The notes under the pieces were generated by a model. It was not told where the DNA came from and made no database searches. It saw nothing but the letters and a program-made list of their open reading frames with translations. A program made the position numbers and the translations under genes. From Sclerodactyla briareus (Eukaryota > Echinodermata > Holothuroidea > Dendrochirotida > Sclerodactylidae), in NCBI GenBank assembly GCA_026419785.1, contig JAODTK010000489.1, positions 307,062 through 371,061 on the forward strand: a stretch of 64,000 nt of DNA, in the 5' to 3' direction. The stretch's first letter is position 1; the number at the start of each line of letters is the position of its first letter. This document shows, in pieces, positions 58,600 to 64,000 of this stretch.

Positions 58600-59345
58600 A
58601 CACTGCTGGCCGCCCATCCTTGGCCATCGGCTCACGTGAATTCGAGATTTTCCACAGCGTACGGACCCGCATATATGAAATCCTCGCCGGGGATTAGTCT
58701 TGCGTGTTGATGTCTGTTAGTATGAGGGATGGATGTGATGTGAAAAGCACATATTACGAGAACGAAACGTTTGTTTCAGAAGAGAGAGCACACTATTAGT
58801 TAGCAGAAAGAAGACGGTTGTGATATGTAGCCGCACTTGCATATTGTCGTTGATTGGCTTTAGCTGTGTATATTCCACAGACTACATTCGTGGTCATACG
58901 CATCCGTAAACGCGGCCGGCAGCCACGCAGAGTTGGTTGGCTGTAATTAGACTTTTTGACTTCTGACTAATATAGGACCTATCCAGACAATGCCCATCTC
59001 AGCTCATGTGAATTCGCGATTTGTCCACGTGGCGTACCGGACCTGCATAGGCAAAAATGGAGTCCGATCCCTATCTTATAGGATCTGATTCCATTGTTGC
59101 GAAAACTTGAAAACTGTTGACACAAGGGCAGAAGGGTATAATTACACGACGTCAGAGGCCATGATGTCAGGGCTGACAGTAGCACATACATACAACAAGT
59201 ACAGAATAGCACGTTCACCCCCCCCCCCCTTCCCTTCCCCCACACTATAATGTGTGATTCAATTGAACCAAATAGCGAGATGCGTTTGGAGACACTCCAA
59301 CTTTAGGTTGGTTGTAATTAGTATGCTATGGAAATATACAAATTC
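58600..59345. repeat. Two tandem units of about 370 bp
   Basis: Units share CCATC-GGCTCACGTGAATTCG or CCATCTCAGCTCATGTGAATT, GATTTTCCAC or GATTTGTCCAC, GCGTACGGACC or GCGTACCGGACC, GCATATATGAAA or GCATAGGCAAAA, and end with GTTGGTTGGCTGTAATTAG or AGGTTGGTTGTAATTAG. First unit about 58610-58965, second about 58980-59340. Confidence 0.7.
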
Positions 59346-59349
59346 ATCT

Positions 59350-59915
59350 ATAATTATGAAAAATCCGGGAAAAAAAATGTCGAGTGTTCACATGTGATGT
59401 GTACACTCTCACGAAATATGAGGATACCAGTGGGTCTATGCCGGCTATGATCGTACTTCGACGGTTCGGTTAGACTTTGTAACAGATATTATTGCACAAG
59501 TCCATATACCGAAACAAAATAGTGGGCTCCTGATCCCCTTTCGCCCGTGAGGAGTCGGCGAGAGTAGGAGAAGAAGAACAATAAGGTCGAGTCCTCTAAA
59601 ATCAGTTTTTGTTTAGACTAAGAGGGGGACACTGGGGGATGGGATGGGACTTATAGCGGTCTCATGGCGTACGAGCAGGCGTATAGCAAGGGTGTTTCCG
59701 TTTGCCGTCGGACTGGGAACAGGTCCTTGGTGTCAATCTATTCGTCCTGTTCGTCAGGACTTCTTTCATTCCGAGCTACCCCTTTCTTACCATCAGGGGA
59801 AGTTCGCCAGGGTATAGAGCAGTTCTCTGTTCCCGTGCCAATTGCCTACTCCACCACAGTTGCGTCGCCATACCATTTTGCTTGAGGGGAGGGGAGGGGA
59901 AGCGATTTTGTCACG
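59350..59915. other. Stretch with no gene seen
   Basis: Nothing recognised. Confidence 0.4.
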
Positions 59916-59919
59916 AGGG

Positions 59920-60160
59920 CAGTGGCGTAACCAGGGGGGTGTGGGGGTCAGAAAAAACTGAGTTTTTGAAATTCAGTAGAGGTTTCTTCAGCTGTTATTC
60001 AGCAGATATTGCAGCAAGCGTGTGCCTAGGGGCCCCTACAGTTACTTATTTGGACAATAGGGAGGCGTGCATGAGGCCATTTATGAAGGAGCCCCCCCAC
60101 TTTCCCTTGGGTTCCGCCTCAGCCCCCCCCCCAAGACAAATCTCTCGGCACGCGCTCTGA
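59920..60160 (+). mobile_element. MITE-like family GGCGTACC, copy 4 (plus)
   Basis: CAGTGGCGTAACCA start, AAATTCAGTAGAGGTTTCTT, CAGATATTGCAGCAAGCGTG, TTTCCCTTGGGTTCCG, C-run, AAGACAAATCTCTCGGCACG, then CGCTCTGA end. About 241 bp, same orientation as the 44840 copy. Confidence 0.8.
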
Positions 60161-60164
60161 CAGA

Positions 60165-60970
60165 ACCCCCCCCCCCCCTCAACAATTTTGAAAACATTAA
60201 GGAGGGGTTACAGATGCAGTCTGGTGATTGCATTGCAATTCCCTGTAGTTAAAATCGTGTCAGGAAGTGGTAATTTCGCTGTCAGACGAGAATAAGAACA
60301 AAAATCCGCTTTTGTCATGCCCCATATTTAATTTCTGAGCACGGAACACACGATCTTTTTTTTTTTGTTTTATTGGGGGCCACGAGCACACAGCCCGCAT
60401 TCGAGCAACATTAAATGTTTTACGCGCTATTGAAGATCAGGAGGGGGAGCTTTGTCTTTCCCAGTGATTCAACTCCTCGAAAAGCGATGTTGGCGCACCA
60501 CACGGATGGGGCCTATCACAACCCCCCCCCCCCCCCCGCCAGAAGGAGAACAGGCGGAAATCGTACTACCCTGCGTCATTCACAGGAAGGATGAAGTAGT
60601 GTCGAAAATCTCTCGGGGTAATCGAGACTGAAAATCACGTTAGTAAGATAGGCCTATATCATTGAGATGATACGGTATTACCGTTTCGGTATGGAATGCA
60701 TTGAAGTGACCGGTGACGCCGCCTTACCGCCAGTGTCTCTAGAATGTTCGCTGCATGACAATACAGTCCCACGTAGCAGATCCGATGGTGGCATGGGGTG
60801 TATGTGGGATGGCAACAGTTAGCGGACACGTTCAATTACGTAAAGAACTCAGGGTTGATCAACCTGGCACGCCGAATAGAACAGGCTGCACTTGGCCCTG
60901 CATACCACCCGAACCTTCAGGGCCATAGCAGAGAAGCAAAGTTTCAGCGAGTGTCCAAATTATTAGCCAA
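60165..60970. other. Stretch with no gene seen
   Basis: T-run (60355) and C-run (60524). No gene recognised. Confidence 0.4.
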
Positions 60971-60974
60971 TTGA

Positions 60975-61080
60975 TTTTATTTTTTTGGTTGGGGGGGGGG
61001 GGGAGGTCGAGAACCCCATCCCGTCCTTCCTCCTATGGGCAAATAAAGCAAGAGGACACGTTGTTGTTACGATATTTGAT
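60975..61080 (-). mobile_element. MITE-like family GGCGTACC, partial copy 5 (minus)
   Basis: GAGGTCGAGAACCCCATC, then TCCTCCTATGGGCAAATAAA and GAGGACACG follow the minus-strand order of the family's right half. Both termini are lost. Confidence 0.5.
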
Positions 61081-61084
61081 GAAA

Positions 61085-64000
61085 ATCGGCTGTAAAACGT
61101 CGTCTGAGTAGTGAAAAAAAATCTTTCACGAGTTGAATATTTATGGTAAATTGGTCATGGGAAATTCTGAACCCCATTTCAGCGCCCCTGCGTCTTTTAA
61201 CAAGACCCAAAAAATACAAAAATTGGGACGAGCCAGACGAGTATTGACAATACACCGGACTACTGGGCTATTACTGTGTGGGCGGAACTACCTTTTACAA
61301 AAAAGGGGGCGCGGGCTGATTCACGAGAAATTTGACTAACAAACAAACGTCATCTTTTCGGAGAAAACGAACCACGCGAAACGTTAGTAGGATGTTTATG
61401 GTGGGAGTAACAAAACGAGTAACTGTCCCAGGCAGATCGTGAGTTTTGTATTGAGAACGTTGTGATCACTTTAATGATTCCCTGCCTATACCCAACTCGT
61501 TCATGAAGGTAGGCCTATCTCGGTCATAACAAATAACGGAAATGAAATCTCAGTCTTCCTGCCAAAGAAAAAGTACATCGAAATCATAATATACATATCT
61601 TATCGGCAGAAGAGAATGATTATGCCAAATGGATATGCTTCTAACATAGCGGTTTCCAGGCTGGAGTGGCCCCATTTAACTGATCGGAGGAGCCGAGGGC
61701 GGCGGGGTTGAATGGCGCCGGTCGCAATTGATCTCGAGAGTTGTGTTGACGTCATGAGCATGGGAAAATGTTTTCCCAATTAGCTGATTAGTTCACAGCA
61801 TGTGGCACCTCTACCAGTTTTAGAGGCATTGAAATGGCCCAATGCCATACATTTAGGCCAACTGAAGTATAGCCCCATCGAATCCGTCATATCCAAGCGG
61901 AACAAGGTCATCTGAACTGTTACTTTATGATTATACCAGTCCGCGAGCGGTTCTGGGGAGGGGACTTCTTTTTCGGAAACTCGAATGGTCCCAGCGATAG
62001 AATCCAGTGAGGTAGTCTTGAGATTCTACAGATGGCACGGTCTCGGCTTTCAATTCTAGACAGCGTAGAGGCCTACATACAGGACCTGCCAGGACCGCTG
62101 CGTAGACGGGCCTGGGTAACATGCTGTGTGTGTGAGCCAAGCATTTACCCAGACTGCATCGAAATTCCTGATCCTCGTTTCGTAAGATGAACACCTGAGG
62201 AGTGATCCGCATGCGGAATATGCAGGTCTACTACAGGGCTTACGCGAACTTATGGAACTGGGTCACGTGCTGAGGAATGCGGGTTTTAATTACCATGTTA
62301 GGCTCCCTATCGACGAACCTGCTTGATAAATGGGGAGGCGAATGCATTTATTACAATATGGTCATGTGGAAAGGTCGGTGAGGGCGGCGTAATAGGCGAC
62401 TTGCCAGCAAACTGGAGTATATGAACGCGTGCTGTGATGCCGCCAACGGAAGGGGATGGTGATCAGGCTTAGGGAAGTGGATGAACTATTCATTACGAAA
62501 TGTGACATGCTCACTACGCAACCACCAAACCCCACCCCGTCCAGTGGTTGCGGCACCCTCCCCCCCCCCGCCATTATCCGGTTGTGGTTGCGCCCTTGTT
62601 GATACGAATGGTGAGTTTTGACGGTCTAGGATTCAAGTTCAATATTCACAAATCCAAAGAAATATTTCAGAACCTGTTGCTTTCTCTTCGAGCTCGAAAT
62701 AGCAGAGCAATCCGCCGCACGTTTGGAAGTTGGGATCCAGAGCGAGCTGGGAGGGGGAGGGACCCAGAGTAAAGAGCAACTGTGGTGGTGTGAGATCATA
62801 CTGCAGTGGCGACAAAGAGGGGGGGGGGGGGTCATGCAGGCAGTCGCCCCACTCCTTACACACAGCCGAGGGGCGCCATATGAAGGTACACAGGATTTTG
62901 CTTTTGATAAAAAAATGACGCCACAACTGAAATACGTTATGGTGGAGGGTTCGTTCGCCAGAGATAGGTCAGAGGCCGTTAGCGAGCGGGGGGGGGGGGG
63001 TTGTCACAGGGAAGGGAAAAAGTGGACAAGTGGAGGGGAAGATAGGGAATGGAAAGTGGAAATAGGAAGGGGGAAAACGGAAGCCAGACTTTATCATCGA
63101 CTATTTCGACTTTTGGCTCTTCACTAATGGCCCATTCACGTCGGAAGTGAGAATGGCAGGTCGCGGCACAAACACAAATCGGTACGTGACGGCCGTCCTG
63201 CCGTCGGTGTTTTTTGTAATTGAAAACTGGTCGGCAATTCTTGACAGTTTTTGTATGGTACCATATTCCTGAGATACATCAATTTTTCAAAGCCATTTTG
63301 ACGAAAAAACAATTATAGGCCTAAGAAAGAATCCCATGCATAACTGACAATGAACAGTCGTTTAGGGTCGGGAAGGGGGGGAAGGAAATTCATGAGGTGA
63401 GGCGGCCATAGGTATAGAGCACGAGCGAGAGAGGAGAGATAGGAGGGCATTCCCCTCCCCAGTTTTTTTTTAGATTCGCAAAATGCGGGTGCAGGACACT
63501 ACCAAACTTTTCGAGCACAGAATAAGGTAAAATCCGGTGGTAGAGATATCCTAATGCACAAAAGTGGAAAGATTGTCTGAAAATTGTACTAAATAAGCCA
63601 AAAAAATATGATCCATTGTCCCATTGAAGTGTGTATTGATGGTGGTCATACTCGGGCATGTCTAGGAGTCGAGCGGAAAATTTCGGCGTTCCAAAAGTGA
63701 ACATTGAGTACTTGGATGAGCGGGGTCGACGTAATTACTGACGCCCAATTTTAACTGGAAAATTGCCCCAAATTGCAACTGAGGACGTTTCAAACAATCG
63801 AAAATTGTCCAGCGGGGAGGGGGGACACCCCACCCCCTCCCTTAGAACCCTCCCTCATATCAGTCCCATTGCCAGGCATCCTTCGGCAAAACTAAGCTCT
63901 ACACCCCCCCACCCCAATTATTCACCCTTATTCGCTAAGCCCCTTGCGAGATATGGTTTGGAAGAAGTTGGAGCCGCGATCTCCCCACCAACCGGAGGTG
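61085..64000. other. Long terminal stretch, no gene seen
   Basis: About 2.9 kb with several G- or C-runs (62557, 62819, 62989, 63905). Open frames up to 134 codons lie in purine-rich, low-complexity segments and overlap frames on the other strand. No exon, RNA or element could be supported. Confidence 0.4.

Noticed and set aside
62723..63127. 134-codon frame rich in Gly, Glu and Lys
   Set aside because: Purine-rich low-complexity sequence spanning two long G-runs whose lengths are unreliable.

Overview
The window reads as gene-poor eukaryotic nuclear DNA from a marine animal. I infer an invertebrate deuterostome, most likely echinoderm-like. The grounds are spliced trypsin-type exons with GT-AG borders, an intronless rhodopsin-class receptor, CR1/L2-type non-LTR retrotransposons, many MITE-like repeats, frequent TAGGCCTA words, and tandem intergenic repeats carrying the CACCAAGTTTC word. 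No bacterial, viral or CRISPR signature was seen. The species assignment is inference only.

Only two ordinary host genes can be supported. At 2560-3834 (+) are the last two exons of a trypsin-like serine protease: the specificity-pocket exon and the GDSGGP exon, followed by a polyadenylation signal near 4009. At 16023-16990 (-) is a single-exon class A GPCR with recognisable TM1, TM3-ERY, TM4, extracellular loop 2, TM5, TM6 and TM7. Both keep clear codon-level similarity to their families but are broken by many single-base frame changes. Two copies of a tandem duplication (about 34170-38195) also differ by very many 1-base indels. An unpolished long-read assembly is therefore a serious alternative to true pseudogenisation, and no host gene here should be called dead on frameshifts alone.

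The rest is mobile and repetitive DNA. Five non-LTR retrotransposon fragments are present: 12390-13565 (-), 20225-21118 (-), 35725-36134 (+), 38905-39345 (-) and 56731-57823 (+). Two of them (20225 and 35725) belong to one family. A tRNA-headed SINE candidate at 21150-21715 (+) carries the same 29-bp 3' tail as the 35725 LINE, which suggests a LINE/SINE mobilisation pair. A second tRNA-like head lies at 14385-14460. Non-autonomous DNA elements include a 150-bp MITE (563-713), a 950-bp element with long GC-rich inverted ends (43419-44372), a family of about 250-275 bp with short inverted ends and five members, a 280-bp two-member family, a three-member family of about 190-330 bp, and a TTTACAGTAAATTACTGGCA palindrome element near 17508.

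Tandem structure is extensive: a 215-222 bp G-rich minisatellite (41471-42340), a 240-bp repeat (48515-49420), a 370-bp repeat (58600-59345), an AT-rich repeat (51235-52045), a 2-kb segmental duplication with a LINE insertion in only one copy, and large (ACT)n, (ATT)n and (AT)n arrays. Stretches with nothing recognisable are listed so that the description covers the whole window.
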